A stretch of 64,000 nt of DNA from Thermococcus sp. 18S1 (GCF_012027645.1 NZ_SNUU01000001.1:620001-684000), one strand, 5' to 3'. Positions 16,393 to 25,535 are shown, counted from the first letter of the stretch. Program-made: numbers and translations. The notes: generated by a model from the sequence alone, not told the origin.

Positions 16393-16905
16393 ATGAGAAA
16401 GGCATGGTTGTCTGTCATTCTGATGGTTTTTGCGGGTGGTTGCCTATCTACCTACCACTCAACAGAAGATGTTCTCTCCTACTGGCACTCCATTGACTCT
16501 TTCACGGCCCATGAGGTGGTTAAAATTGGCAATCAAACCTTTGAGAGTTATGTAACCTTCATAAAGCCTGACAAAATCGCCCGAGCTGATTATATAAACG
16601 GATCACTGGTTCAGAAGGTTGTTATTGAAAACAACACTCAGAAAGTCATAACGGCGAACGGGACGTTTTTCTTAAACGCCACACTTGATGACGTCAACGC
16701 CCTTGACCCCTTCGTTGCGATACTGAACAACCTTGACTCCTTCAACGTCACGTGGGAAGGAGACACCCTGTTTCTCAAACCAAAGGCTGAAGGAGAGCCA
16801 ACCTATGAGGTTGAACTCAACGGAAAACTGCCTGAGAGAATCACAATAAAGCAAGCTGGACTGGCGATTGTGGTGGAGTACAAGACGATTGAGGTGGCAA
16901 AATAG
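16393..16905 (+). CDS. Lipoprotein with LolA-like appearance, unknown role
   Basis: 170 residues. A lipobox at the end of the signal sequence (VFAGGCLS) predicts lipid attachment at the Cys. The mature part is beta-rich (SFTAHEVVKIGNQTFES; GLAIVVEYKTIEVAK) with many Asn glycosylation sites, and resembles the LolA/LppX-like half-barrel seen in archaeal surface lipoproteins (tentative). The start is the ATG at 16393 after GGGGGGATGG; an earlier in-frame ATG at 16378 overlaps this site. It lies 42 nt after the membrane protein, likely in the same operon as the halocin-like gene. Confidence 0.65.
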   Translation: MRKAWLSVILMVFAGGCLSTYHSTEDVLSYWHSIDSFTAHEVVKIGNQTFESYVTFIKPDKIARADYINGSLVQKVVIENNTQKVITANGTFFLNATLDDVNALDPFVAILNNLDSFNVTWEGDTLFLKPKAEGEPTYEVELNGKLPERITIKQAGLAIVVEYKTIEVAK

Positions 16906-17065
16906 CGTAAACGTTTATTTCCATGGTCCTTTCTCTTCATATGGGTCATGTTTGTTTTTGGCGATAGAGCGTTTGGTTCTTACTGGGGTATGCATCTATG
17001 TTTCTTGGGAAGTTGTGGGATAAAGATTTTATATCTGGTCTTTTAATGACCTGTGGTGGCCTTTG

Positions 17066-17527
17066 ATGGATAAGAAAGTATTTTTGGTGGCAATGGTACT
17101 CTTGATGGGTTCAGCACTAAGTTTTACCAGCGCCTACGAGTTCCAGGCCTACGGCTACGTCACCAAGGTCGTCGATGGCGACACCGTGTGGTTCCACTCC
17201 TACTACGGCTACAGGGCTGGGGAAACCTTCAAAGTCCGCTTCGCCGACATAAACGCACCTGAGATATACACCGACGAGGGCAAGGAATCGAAGGCCGCCC
17301 TGGAGTGGCTCTTTGACACGTACGGCTACTATGTCTACCTCGACGTCGATGACGTCTACGAAACCGACCGTTACGGCAGGGTCGTTGCCGTCGTCTATCT
17401 CCCGTTCTGGTACTACGGCTACGCACTCAACGTCAATGAGTGGCTTGTCGAGAGCGGCTACGCGAGCATCTGGGACCACTACAACGAGTTCAACCCGTAC
17501 TCCTGGAGCCTCTGGGTTCCAATTTGA
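17066..17527 (+). CDS. Secreted thermonuclease (SNase-like)
   Basis: 153 residues. Signal peptide 1-24 (ending SFTSA), then one staphylococcal nuclease domain: YVTKVVDGDTVWF, KVRFADINAPEIYTDEGKES and DRYGRVVAVVYL hold the catalytic Arg-Asp-Glu-Arg set, and NEWLVESGYAS closes the fold. It should degrade DNA or RNA outside the cell. The mature protein is unusually rich in Tyr. GTGGTGG precedes the ATG. Own TATA box (TTTTATATC near 17027). The 160 bp before it hold nothing else recognisable. Confidence 0.88.
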   Translation: MDKKVFLVAMVLLMGSALSFTSAYEFQAYGYVTKVVDGDTVWFHSYYGYRAGETFKVRFADINAPEIYTDEGKESKAALEWLFDTYGYYVYLDVDDVYETDRYGRVVAVVYLPFWYYGYALNVNEWLVESGYASIWDHYNEFNPYSWSLWVPI

Positions 17528-17596
17528 GGTTTTTCTCTTCTCCGACACCTTTTTAACTTCCAGGGGAAACACACCCCTTTAAAAGAGGTGGTGATC

Positions 17597-18871
17597 ATGA
17601 GCATTCTCATCAAAAACGGCCGCGTTATCTACGGGGATGGCTTTGAGGTCGTTGAGGCTGACGTTCTCATCGAAGAAAACCGCATCGTTAAAGTGGCCAA
17701 GAACATTACCGAGGCCGCGGATACCGTCATAGACGCAAAAGGGAAGGTTGTTTCTCCGGGCTTCGTGAACCTGCATACCCACTCCCCGATGGGCCTCTTC
17801 CGCGGGCTGGCCGACGATCTGCCTCTCATGGACTGGCTCCAGAACCACATATGGCCAAGGGAGGCGAAGCTCACGAGGGGGTACACCAAGGTTGGGGCCT
17901 ACCTCGGCGCGCTGGAGATGATAAAGACCGGAACGACGGCTTTTCTCGACATGTATTTCTTCATGGACGCCGTTGCCGAAGTCGTGGAGGAATCCGGCCT
18001 CCGGGGCTACCTCTCCTACGGAATGATAGACCTCGGCGACCCCGAGAAGACTGAGAAGGAGATAAAAGAGGCCCTCCGTACGATGGAGTTCATCGATAAG
18101 CTCGGCTCCGACAGGGTTCACTTCGTCTTCGGGCCCCACGCGCCCTACACCTGCTCGATAGCCCTGCTCAAGGAGGTCAGGAAGCTGGCGAACGAGCACG
18201 GGAAGATGATAACGATCCACGTCAGCGAGACGATGGCAGAGATAGGCCAGATAACCGAGCGCTACGGCAAGAGTCCGGTTGTTCTGCTCGACGAGATTGG
18301 CTTCCTGGGGAGGGACGTCATCATAGCCCACGGAGTCTGGCTCGACAGCAGGGACATACAGATACTCGCGAGGAACGGCGTCACTGTCGCCCACAACCCC
18401 GGCTCAAACATGAAGCTCGCGAGCGGTGTGATGCCGTTGCAGAGGCTCATCAACGCCGGTGTAAACGTTGGCCTCGGAACGGACGGCAGTGCTAGCAACA
18501 ACAACCTCGACATGCTCGACGAGATGAAGCTGGCCGCTCTGCTCCACAAGGTCCACAACCTCGACCCGACGGTGGCGGATGCGATGACCGTCTTCAAGAT
18601 GGCCACAGTAAACGGTGCCCGAGCCCTTCGCCTTAACGCCGGCGTCATAAAGGAGGGCTACCTGGCGGATGTAGTAATCATCGACTTTAACCAGCCCCAC
18701 CTCCGCCCCGTGAACAACGTGGTTAGCCACCTCGTCTACTCGGCCAGCGGAAACGACGTTGAGACAACGATAGTGGACGGAAAAATCCTCATGCTCGACC
18801 GCGAGGTCCTCACGCTCGACGAGGAAAGAATCCTAGATGAGGCTGAAAAAACGATAGGAAAGCTGGCTTAG
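17597..18871 (+). CDS. mtaD: Amidohydrolase, 5'-methylthioadenosine/S-adenosylhomocysteine deaminase type
   Basis: 424-residue metal-dependent hydrolase of the ATZ/TRZ (MtaD) family, predicted to deaminate MTA, SAH or adenosine. Metal ligands: HTH (H60, H62) in NLHTHSPMG, HVSE, and the Asp in GTDGSASNNNLDM; GPHAPYTCS is the substrate-binding motif of the group. The start is at the ATG after GAGGTGGTGATC. Together with mtnP 3 kb upstream it covers purine salvage from polyamine and SAM metabolism. The family also contains enzymes with other substrates, so the exact substrate is uncertain. Confidence 0.85.
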   Translation: MSILIKNGRVIYGDGFEVVEADVLIEENRIVKVAKNITEAADTVIDAKGKVVSPGFVNLHTHSPMGLFRGLADDLPLMDWLQNHIWPREAKLTRGYTKVGAYLGALEMIKTGTTAFLDMYFFMDAVAEVVEESGLRGYLSYGMIDLGDPEKTEKEIKEALRTMEFIDKLGSDRVHFVFGPHAPYTCSIALLKEVRKLANEHGKMITIHVSETMAEIGQITERYGKSPVVLLDEIGFLGRDVIIAHGVWLDSRDIQILARNGVTVAHNPGSNMKLASGVMPLQRLINAGVNVGLGTDGSASNNNLDMLDEMKLAALLHKVHNLDPTVADAMTVFKMATVNGARALRLNAGVIKEGYLADVVIIDFNQPHLRPVNNVVSHLVYSASGNDVETTIVDGKILMLDREVLTLDEERILDEAEKTIGKLA

Positions 18872-18872
18872 C

Positions 18873-19685
18873 TCAGAGGCTGGCCAGCCAGTCCGGGTCG
18901 AGGTTTACCCTCTTTTCCCTCCATGTCCTGAGCGCCCTGTACATCGCCGCCCCAGCGATGGCTGAGAGAACGCTCGCGAGGCCGGTTGTGAGACCGTCAA
19001 TCAGGCCCGCCAGCAGGGCCCCAGTGAAGCCTCTGGCAACGAGGGAGGTCATGAAAACAAGCCCTCCGGCCGCGGCCCCGATGCCGATGATAATGGCCCC
19101 CATAAGTGCTCCGAAGACGAAAACCTCTCTCGCATTGTCCAGGGCGGTTCCGATGATTCCCAGCCCTTCCCCGAAATCCTTGGTCCATATGTACGCTGGA
19201 ATCATCATGGTGATTATCCCCATCAGGAAGATCGCAGGGGGCAGTCCAAGCAGCGCCGCTATCACGTACTTCGTTGTTCCGGAGAGGGCGTAGTACGCCA
19301 GTATCGCGGGGAAGAGCATGAGGCCGCCGACTATGAGGATGACGATTCCGTAAACCATGCCCACCAGGAGGACCATTATCCCCCCTGTCACGGACTCCCT
19401 TATGAGGGCCGGCTCCTCGAAGGGTATGCCCTTTTTGTGATGGTAGAATGCCCTGGTAGGGTAGTAGAGGACTGTGAGTCTGATGAGCAGGGCTATAAGG
19501 GCGAGTAGAACCGCGATGCCGATGCTGAAATCGGGACTGTATGCTACCAGCTCCACATTTGAATCGAGTCCGGAGATGGCCATGAGCGCACCGGCTATCC
19601 CCGACGCCGCAACGGGGTACCTCCATAGCTTTTTGTCCTCGGAAATGGATGTAATGGCTTCCGTCAGTGCCTCGAATGCCCTCAT
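18873..19685 (-). CDS. Conserved polytopic membrane protein, unknown
   Basis: 270 residues, about six transmembrane segments very rich in Gly/Ala/Ile (IAVLLALIALLIRLTVLYY; GIMVLLVGMVYGIVILIVGGL; FGALMGAIIIGIGAAAGGLV). It begins MRAFEALTEAIT after GGTGGTGGG, so the 32 in-frame residues upstream are not used. The short cytosolic N-terminus and the pattern of paired helices recall archaeal DUF4013-type proteins, but this is weak. It converges on the amidohydrolase gene with a 1-nt gap. Confidence 0.75.
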   Translation of the reverse strand: MRAFEALTEAITSISEDKKLWRYPVAASGIAGALMAISGLDSNVELVAYSPDFSIGIAVLLALIALLIRLTVLYYPTRAFYHHKKGIPFEEPALIRESVTGGIMVLLVGMVYGIVILIVGGLMLFPAILAYYALSGTTKYVIAALLGLPPAIFLMGIITMMIPAYIWTKDFGEGLGIIGTALDNAREVFVFGALMGAIIIGIGAAAGGLVFMTSLVARGFTGALLAGLIDGLTTGLASVLSAIAGAAMYRALRTWREKRVNLDPDWLASL

Positions 19686-19824
19686 CCCACCACCACTGTT
19701 CCTGGGGGCCCCATCGTATTTAACGTTTACTGTTTTAAGTTGTATGTTGTGAAATGAGATGTTGAGTAACAACCCGCGCAACTGTTAAAATCGGTCGTGA
19801 GTAATCGGTAAAACGGTGATTGGG

Positions 19825-20370
19825 GTGCCGTCCTTTGAGATAGTCCGTGGGGACATAACCCGCTTTCCGGCAGAGGTCATAGTGAACGCCGCCAATAAGT
19901 ACCTGGAACACGGCGGTGGCGTCGCCTACGCCATAGCTAAAGCCGCCGCTGGAAACGCCCGCGAGTACATCAGAATAAGCAAGGAGGCGATGAGGGAGCA
20001 GCTCGGAAAGGATTCCATCGATCACGGCGAGGTAGTCGTGACCCCCGCGATGAGGCTTGAGGAACACGGAATCAGGTACGTCATCCACACGGTCGGGCCC
20101 TACTGCGGCGGCGTCTGGGACGGGGATAAGAAGGAGAAGCTCCGAAAGGCAATTATGGGGGCGCTGAGGAAGGCCGACGAGCTCGGTATCAAAACGATAG
20201 CATTTCCTGCCATAAGCGCCGGAATCTACGGCTGTCCGCTGGAGGAGGTCGTGAGGACTTTCAAAGAAACCGTTGAGGAGTTCTCGAGGGAAGCGAGGAG
20301 CGTGGAAAGGGTTTATCTGGTGCTGTATTCGAGGGACGCATACCGGACTGCGTTAAGTGTTTTGGGTTGA
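19825..20370 (+). CDS. Macro domain protein (ADP-ribose binding or hydrolase)
   Basis: 181 residues, a single macro domain: IVRGDITRFPAEVIVNAANKYLEHGGGVA holds the ADP-ribose-binding Asp, Asn-Ala-Ala-Asn and Gly-rich loop, and FPAISAGIYGCP forms the phosphate-binding turn. Proteins of this type remove ADP-ribose from proteins or hydrolyse O-acetyl-ADP-ribose and ADP-ribose-1''-phosphate. The GTG at 19825 follows GGTGAT. It is a single gene transcribed away from the membrane protein to the left. Confidence 0.92.
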   Translation: MPSFEIVRGDITRFPAEVIVNAANKYLEHGGGVAYAIAKAAAGNAREYIRISKEAMREQLGKDSIDHGEVVVTPAMRLEEHGIRYVIHTVGPYCGGVWDGDKKEKLRKAIMGALRKADELGIKTIAFPAISAGIYGCPLEEVVRTFKETVEEFSREARSVERVYLVLYSRDAYRTALSVLG

Positions 20371-20427
20371 ATCGAATGTCAAAAATGTTATAAGTTTCTG
20401 AATTTATCATTTATCTTGGGGGTAATA

Positions 20428-20751
20428 GTGGCCTCCTCCTGTGAAGGAACCGTCAAGCGGATTGCAGTCGGTTTGATACTGCTGTATCTGACGGGCTTTT
20501 TAATCCTCTATTATGCCATCAGGAAGCTGATATGTCTATCTGCGGATTGCAGCGGTTACTCTGGACCCTTCGCTTCAATGAGCCCTGTTTACGGGCTGGA
20601 CATGGCGGTGGCGGTTTTTGTAGTTGGAACTCTGTTTCTACTTGTGATGCTATACCTGAGCTTCGGTTTTGATGGGGCTCCCTCTGAGAACGAAATGGAT
20701 GAAGATGAGAAAACATCCGCTGTGGAAGACCGTTCAGATTTGGAAGGGTGA
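20428..20751 (+). CDS. Small two-TM membrane protein, unknown
   Basis: 107 residues: TM1 IAVGLILLYLTGFLILYYAI, a short external loop with two Cys (CLSADCS), TM2 MAVAVFVVGTLFLLVMLYL, and an acidic tail (NEMDEDEKTSAVEDRSDLEG). The GTG follows GGGGGTAAT; TATA-like TTATAAG lies near 20390. Family not recognised. The 147 bp that follow contain a possible 40-codon frame (20758-20880, GGGTGA upstream) of doubtful value. Confidence 0.6.
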   Translation: MASSCEGTVKRIAVGLILLYLTGFLILYYAIRKLICLSADCSGYSGPFASMSPVYGLDMAVAVFVVGTLFLLVMLYLSFGFDGAPSENEMDEDEKTSAVEDRSDLEG

Positions 20752-20898
20752 AATTGAATGTCTTTGGAACTTGGAGCCTATGCTATTTGGTTCTTTTTTG
20801 AGTTTACCCCCCGTTTCTCCTCTCGGTGTTGCTGGTTATTGGGGGCAATAACTGAAAACGATTTAACATGTTGGACCTAAGCACTCACGGTGGTGCCG

Positions 20899-22341
20899 AT
20901 GCGAATTGAGGACGTTTACATCTGGGACATCAACGCCAAGTGGCTCGGTATAACCCCTTACCAGCTCATGGAGAACGCGGGAGCAGGCGTCGCAAAAACG
21001 GTTGAGGAGCGCTTTGGGAAGGGCCTCAAGATAGCCGTCTTCTCCGGCACCGGAAACAATGGCGGAGACGGCTTCGTCGTTGCCAGACACCTGAGCTTCG
21101 AGAACGATGTCACGCTCTTCCTTGTCGGGGATGAGGCGAAGATAAGGAGCGAGGAGGCAAAACACAACTGGGAAATCCTGAAGGGCCTTGACTTCGTGAA
21201 AATCCGGGTTCTCAAGGATTCTGCCTACATAAAGGGGCTTGACCTGAGCGGTTACGACGTCATCGTAGACGCCCTCCTCGGTGCAGGCACAAGGGGCGAG
21301 CCGCGCGAACCGATACGCTCGGCCATCGGGAAGATAAACGAATATGTGGGGAGGGCGAAGATAGTTAGCGTTGACCTGCCGAGCGGTTATCCGAGCGATG
21401 TCCGCATCAAGGCCGACTTCGCGGTGACCTTCCAGTGGGACAAGGAGGAGTATGAGGGCTTCGAGCGCGTTGTGGTCAAGATAGGCTATCCAAAGGAGCT
21501 CTACCACCTCGTTGGTCCCGGCGATGCAAAGTTTGCTTTAAGGAAGAAGGGCGAGCACAAGGGCCAGAACGGCAAACTGCTCATCATCGGCGGCAGTGGG
21601 GACTACTACGGCGCGCCCTATCTGGCTTCCAAAGGAGCAAGCTACATCGTTGACCTCGTTTACCTCGCGATGCCCTCCGAGCCGGCGAAGAGGATAAACG
21701 ACCCCGATTTGATTCTAAGGCCCTTCCCGGGCGAGAACTTCTTGACCGAGCACCTTGATGGCCTGCTCGAGCTGGCCGAAAAAGCGGACGCCGTCGTCAT
21801 CGGCCCCGGAATTGGCCTCGCAGGGGAAACTGGGGAGTTCGTGAGGGAATTCATCAAGCGTTGCGAAAAGCCGATGGTCATAGATGCTGACGGATTAAAG
21901 GCAGTGGCCGAGGATTTGAGCGTTCTCAACGGCAAGACCTTCATCCTGACGCCCCATGCGGGTGAGTTCGCGGTTCTCTTCGGCGTGAAGCCCGGGGGCT
22001 CGCTCGTGGAGAAGGCCGAGGTAGTGACGGAGAAGGCCGGCGAGGTCGGCGGCGTTGTCCTTCTCAAAGGTGCCTACGACATCATCAGTGACGGAAAGAC
22101 CTGGAAGTACAACAGGACTGGGAACAGGGGCATGACGACCGGTGGGACCGGCGATGTCCTGGCGGGTCTCGTTGGTGCACTCCTCGCGCTCGGCAACGAA
22201 CCGCTGAGGGCCGCTTCCGCTGGAGCCTTCCTCAACGGCCTCGCCGGGGATATGGTGAAGGAAGAGCTCGGCGAGAACTTCACCGCTTTGGAGGTTGCGA
22301 AGAAGGTGCCGCACGCGGTTAGGTGGGTGATGGAGTTCTGA
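20899..22341 (+). CDS. nnr: Bifunctional NAD(P)H-hydrate epimerase / ADP-dependent dehydratase
   Basis: Repairs hydrated NAD(P)H. 480 residues. The N-terminal epimerase domain (about 1-212) has GTGNNGGDGFVVARHL and VDALLGAGTRG. The C-terminal kinase-like dehydratase domain (about 215-480) has GKLLIIGGSGDYYGAP, VVIGPGIGL, LTPHAGEF and GMTTGGTGDVLAGLV (anion hole and catalytic Asp). This is the usual fused archaeal form. The start is at the ATG after GGTGGTGCCG. The protein is followed 9 nt later by a membrane-anchored protein gene. Confidence 0.95.
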   Translation: MRIEDVYIWDINAKWLGITPYQLMENAGAGVAKTVEERFGKGLKIAVFSGTGNNGGDGFVVARHLSFENDVTLFLVGDEAKIRSEEAKHNWEILKGLDFVKIRVLKDSAYIKGLDLSGYDVIVDALLGAGTRGEPREPIRSAIGKINEYVGRAKIVSVDLPSGYPSDVRIKADFAVTFQWDKEEYEGFERVVVKIGYPKELYHLVGPGDAKFALRKKGEHKGQNGKLLIIGGSGDYYGAPYLASKGASYIVDLVYLAMPSEPAKRINDPDLILRPFPGENFLTEHLDGLLELAEKADAVVIGPGIGLAGETGEFVREFIKRCEKPMVIDADGLKAVAEDLSVLNGKTFILTPHAGEFAVLFGVKPGGSLVEKAEVVTEKAGEVGGVVLLKGAYDIISDGKTWKYNRTGNRGMTTGGTGDVLAGLVGALLALGNEPLRAASAGAFLNGLAGDMVKEELGENFTALEVAKKVPHAVRWVMEF

Positions 22342-22350
22342 GGTGGTACG

Positions 22351-22986
22351 ATGGGACGTTTTTTGAAGGCCTTCCTTTTTCTTGCCGTTGCCTCCCTGGT
22401 CATGGTTTCCGTTCTTGTCCTCTCTCCGGGGGAGAAGTACCGGGTGGATGTCGAGGCCCACTTCGGCTCTCCCCTTGAGTTCGAGGGCGCGGAGCTTATG
22501 GCCGGCTATCCCAACGAGGTTACCCACGTGGCGCTTTTCAGGTTCAGGCGCTCCGGCGGGGGTGAGGGGGACTTCCGGCTCGTGAGAGCCTTTGACCTTC
22601 CCATCGATTACGTGGTGGCTGAGATACGCGACGGAGACGTGCTCTACTGCAGGGCGGTCTTTGAGGGCGGACGCTTCGTCCTCGACGACGGGCACTGTTT
22701 CCCGACCCTTGAAGACGCCCTCAGGAGGAGGGTAACCCTGAGTTCCTGCATCAACGGCACCTACCTCGGCTACAAAATTGAAAGGGACTCCATCGTTTAC
22801 TTTCTCTTCCAGGCCTCAAACGAGACGACCTGCGTGAACGAGAGCGTTGAGGTCCTTGGAAGAACGTGGGGGATTTTCGTGGAGATAACCGGGACGAACG
22901 GGACCCTCATTTGCCCGGTGGAGGTCATCAACGGGACGTATCTCACCGACGAGGTCGTGGCTGTGGACGAAGGGCTGTGCGGGTGA
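22351..22986 (+). CDS. Membrane-anchored extracytoplasmic protein, unknown
   Basis: 211 residues. One N-terminal hydrophobic anchor (FLKAFLFLAVASLVMVSVLVL), then a secreted domain with several Asn-X-Thr/Ser glycosylation sites and six Cys (for example DVLYCR, GHCFP, SSCINGT, TTCVNES, LICPVE, GLCG) that could form disulfides. Family not recognised. GAGGTGG precedes the ATG. Its stop overlaps the next gene's first possible start (TGATG), so the two are co-translated. Confidence 0.7.
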   Translation: MGRFLKAFLFLAVASLVMVSVLVLSPGEKYRVDVEAHFGSPLEFEGAELMAGYPNEVTHVALFRFRRSGGGEGDFRLVRAFDLPIDYVVAEIRDGDVLYCRAVFEGGRFVLDDGHCFPTLEDALRRRVTLSSCINGTYLGYKIERDSIVYFLFQASNETTCVNESVEVLGRTWGIFVEITGTNGTLICPVEVINGTYLTDEVVAVDEGLCG

Positions 22987-22991
22987 TGAAA

Positions 22992-23366
22992 ATGGCCTCC
23001 GAAAACACGGTTCGGGTGCTCATGTCGGTTCTGGCCGTTATCCTTGCGGTCGCCGTCCTCGCGGTTAGGGGGCTTTCCCCTGAGACGATGCTCGTTCTGG
23101 TCCTTCTCTGGGTTGCGGGTGCCCTCCTCCCCCGCGCCTGGGAGTTCCGGAACGGGAAACTGGAGGGGGCCTTTTTACTCAGGAACGTCCTTCTGTATAC
23201 CGCTTTGGTGGTTCTCTGTGGGGCGGAGTACCTGCTCCTTGAGGGGACTGTTTACGGCATCTCGAAAGAGATGGCGATGTTCCTCACGGCCTGGCTTCTC
23301 AGTGGGGTTTTTGAGTTCCTCTGGCCCGGATTCGCGAGAAAGGGAGCCAATCAAGTGTCGTCGTAA
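22992..23366 (+). CDS. Small multi-spanning membrane protein, unknown
   Basis: 124 residues with four hydrophobic stretches (VRVLMSVLAVILAVAVLAV; ETMLVLVLLWVAGALL; LLRNVLLYTALVVLCGAEYLL; MFLTAWLLSGVFEFL). Start chosen at the ATG after GGGTGATGAAA; an ATG two codons earlier (22986) overlaps the previous stop and is possible. It forms a pair with the preceding anchored protein. Function unknown. Confidence 0.65.
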   Translation: MASENTVRVLMSVLAVILAVAVLAVRGLSPETMLVLVLLWVAGALLPRAWEFRNGKLEGAFLLRNVLLYTALVVLCGAEYLLLEGTVYGISKEMAMFLTAWLLSGVFEFLWPGFARKGANQVSS

Positions 23367-23405
23367 ACAGAAACGAGAAGAATGGAAACAACTGGGTGGG
23401 AGACC

Positions 23406-24779
23406 TCAGCCCACCCCACAGTAGCTCCAGACGGAGTATCCGTACTGGCCGTTGGCCGGGTCGTGGGCTGGGGCCTCGAGGTAGACCCAGCCGCTGGAGG
23501 AGACGTACTTGTCAATCCAGCCGCCGAGGTTGCCGGTGTACTCGTGTATGCAGGAGCCTGTGAACTTCGGAACGTAGACCCACCTTCCGGTCTTGCTCGA
23601 GCCTAGGTTGATGTATGTTATAAGCCCCGGCTTGCTTCCGTAGCCGTTTCTCACGAATATCAGCTCGTCGCTGTCGTAGTAGACTATGTCGGTGCTTCCA
23701 CCGGCGAGGTGGTCGTGTATCCAGATGAGGTTCTTGAGCCTGTCCTTGTTGAGCCACTCCTCGTAGTCGCGGTAGAATATTGTTGGCTGTCCCTCGTAGG
23801 TGAGAATGAAGGCGTATGCCGGGTACTTGTTCCAGATTATGTCGGTGTCGTGGTTGGCGACGAAGGTCACCGCCTTGAAGGGGTCGCGGCTGACGACGGT
23901 GCCGCCGTTCTTGAGGGCGTCGACGAGGGCAGGTATGTTGTTGTTATCGAAGGCCTCGTCCATCTTGTAGTAGAGCGGGAAGTCGAAGACCTTGGCGTTG
24001 CTGTCGTAGGCCCAGCCCAGGAGCGCATCGACGTTGGTGTCCCAGTACTCTCCAACTGCCCAGCCGCCCCACCAGTTCAGCCAGTCCTTGACGACCCACG
24101 CTCCATAGCCCTTGACGTAGTCGAAGCGCCAGGCGTCGATGCCGATGCTCCGGAGGTAGGCCGCGTAGCTCTCCTGGCTGGCCCAGAGCCAGTACTGGTC
24201 CCAGCTCTTGTCGTGGCATATGTCGGGATAGCCACCGAAGGTTCCGGAGTCACAGCAGTGGAGCTCGTTCGGGTGGAAGTCGAGGTAGTTGGCCGTGTAT
24301 TTGCCCGACGCGACCTTCGAGAAGTCGGTCCAGGTGTAGTCGTTCACGAAGGGGTTCCACTCCAGGTCGCCGCCGGCGCGGTGGTTGATGACTATATCGG
24401 CTATCACCTTCATGTTGTAGGCGTGGGCGGTGTTTATCATGTTTATGAGCTCCTGCTTTGAGCCGAAGCGGGTCTCGACGGTTCCCTTCTGGTAGTACTC
24501 GCCGAGGTCGAAGTAGTCGTAGGGGTCGTAGCCCATCGAGTAGCCGCCGCTCATGCCCTTGCTCGCGGGGGGAATCCATATCGCCGAAATCCCCGCGCTC
24601 GCCCAGTCGGGTATCTTCTGGGCTATCGTGTCCCACCAGATTCCCCCGCCAGGGACGTCCCAGTAGAAGGCCTGCATTATAACGCCGCCGTTCTCGAGCG
24701 TCTCCGCCTTCGCGGGAACCGCGGAAACGCTGAGAACTACCAGAAGTACGAGAAGTGCAACCAACGCTTTCCTGGCCAT
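23406..24779 (-). CDS. Extracellular alpha-amylase, GH13
   Basis: Endo-acting alpha-1,4-glucan hydrolase for starch outside the cell. 457 residues: signal peptide 1-25 (ending PAKA), TIM-barrel with DIVINH (128-133), [12 protein letters not shown] (nucleophile D220), GEYW (acid/base E244) and FVANHDTD (H310, D311), then a C-terminal beta-sandwich. HCCDSG and CHD are part of the Ca/Zn and disulfide region of the thermococcal enzymes. The ATG follows GGTGGTGATTGCC. A TrmBL1-type operator next to the TATA box implies repression when maltodextrins are absent. Confidence 0.96.
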   Translation of the reverse strand: MARKALVALLVLLVVLSVSAVPAKAETLENGGVIMQAFYWDVPGGGIWWDTIAQKIPDWASAGISAIWIPPASKGMSGGYSMGYDPYDYFDLGEYYQKGTVETRFGSKQELINMINTAHAYNMKVIADIVINHRAGGDLEWNPFVNDYTWTDFSKVASGKYTANYLDFHPNELHCCDSGTFGGYPDICHDKSWDQYWLWASQESYAAYLRSIGIDAWRFDYVKGYGAWVVKDWLNWWGGWAVGEYWDTNVDALLGWAYDSNAKVFDFPLYYKMDEAFDNNNIPALVDALKNGGTVVSRDPFKAVTFVANHDTDIIWNKYPAYAFILTYEGQPTIFYRDYEEWLNKDRLKNLIWIHDHLAGGSTDIVYYDSDELIFVRNGYGSKPGLITYINLGSSKTGRWVYVPKFTGSCIHEYTGNLGGWIDKYVSSSGWVYLEAPAHDPANGQYGYSVWSYCGVG

Positions 24780-24806
24780 GGCAATCACCACCGGATGGTC
24801 AGGATA

Positions 24807-24831
24807 TATCACCGATGGTGAAATATTTAAA
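24807..24831 (-). promoter_or_regulatory. Amylase promoter with Thermococcales glycolytic motif (TrmBL1/Tgr operator)
   Basis: TATCAC-CGATG-GTGAAA (24807-24823) matches the consensus TATCAC-N5-GTGATA at 11 of 12 fixed positions. The TATA box (TTTAAATATT on the minus strand) is at 24822-24831, so the operator lies just downstream of it towards the gene, the position at which the regulator represses. The remaining 140 bp up to 24974 hold nothing recognisable. Confidence 0.8.
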
Positions 24832-24974
24832 CTTTGCCACTATTGTTCATTGTGGAACGTAAAAGAACACCGAACTGATTATCAGAAATGAAACATCCCG
24901 TTTCAACGCTGGGTTTTCTCTCCTAGAACTGGCCTTTTGGAGTCGGTTGAAAAGAAAGGGTGGGATAACAAGGC

Positions 24975-25535
24975 TCAGTCGTCTTCAATCATCCCTCGGG
25001 CCTCTTGGGCCTTTCCGCACAGTTCGCAGCTCTGCATGAAGACGAGCATGTTGAGGAGGTGGAAGAGCTCTATCTCCGTGAGTTCCACTCCCGCCTGGGA
25101 TATTCTCTTGAGAACTGGCTGAGAGTTGATCTCCACTTCATCCAGGACCTTTTTGGCTAGCTTTACCAGCTCTGCCCTGTTTTTTATCCTGAAACCCGCT
25201 TTCTCTAGGATCTGCACGAGTTTTTCGGCCTCCACCTGGAGGTACGCCTGTCTGAATTTCTCTATGCTCTCGTCTGGGTCTGCCTTGATGAGGAACAGCC
25301 TGGCGGCCCTGGAGTAGACCCTCTCGTTTCCGTGGGCCTCTAGTTCCTCAACGAGTCCCGCTTTCTCCAGGGTCTTGATATGGCGGTAGACCGTTGTCCT
25401 GTCCTTTTCCAGAGCGTCACTCAGTTCGTTTATGGTCATGGGTCTCTGTCTGAGGAGCTGGAGAATCCTGAAGCGTGTCTCTTCTGAGAGCACCTTCACC
25501 TTCTCGGGTTCGGTGATTATCAAAACTTCCCTCAC
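24975..25535 (-). CDS. ArsR-type winged-helix transcription regulator
   Basis: 186 residues. N-terminal winged helix (about 14-80): EETRFRILQLLRQRPMTINE, then ALEKDRTTVYRHIKTLEKAG as the recognition helix. A helical C-terminal half ends with a CxxC pair (SCELCGKAQ) that might bind metal or sense redox. GTG start immediately after the DUF211 stop (TGAGTG). Last gene of a three-gene operon. Target genes unknown; the other HTH gene two positions upstream is of the same broad type. Confidence 0.85.
   Translation of the reverse strand: MREVLIITEPEKVKVLSEETRFRILQLLRQRPMTINELSDALEKDRTTVYRHIKTLEKAGLVEELEAHGNERVYSRAARLFLIKADPDESIEKFRQAYLQVEAEKLVQILEKAGFRIKNRAELVKLAKKVLDEVEINSQPVLKRISQAGVELTEIELFHLLNMLVFMQSCELCGKAQEARGMIEDD

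Noticed and set aside
20758-20880. 40-codon frame after the two-TM protein with GGGTGA upstream
   Set aside because: Composition (Cys/Trp/Phe mix, no clear helix or anchor) is not convincing, and a competing frame is open over the same stretch.
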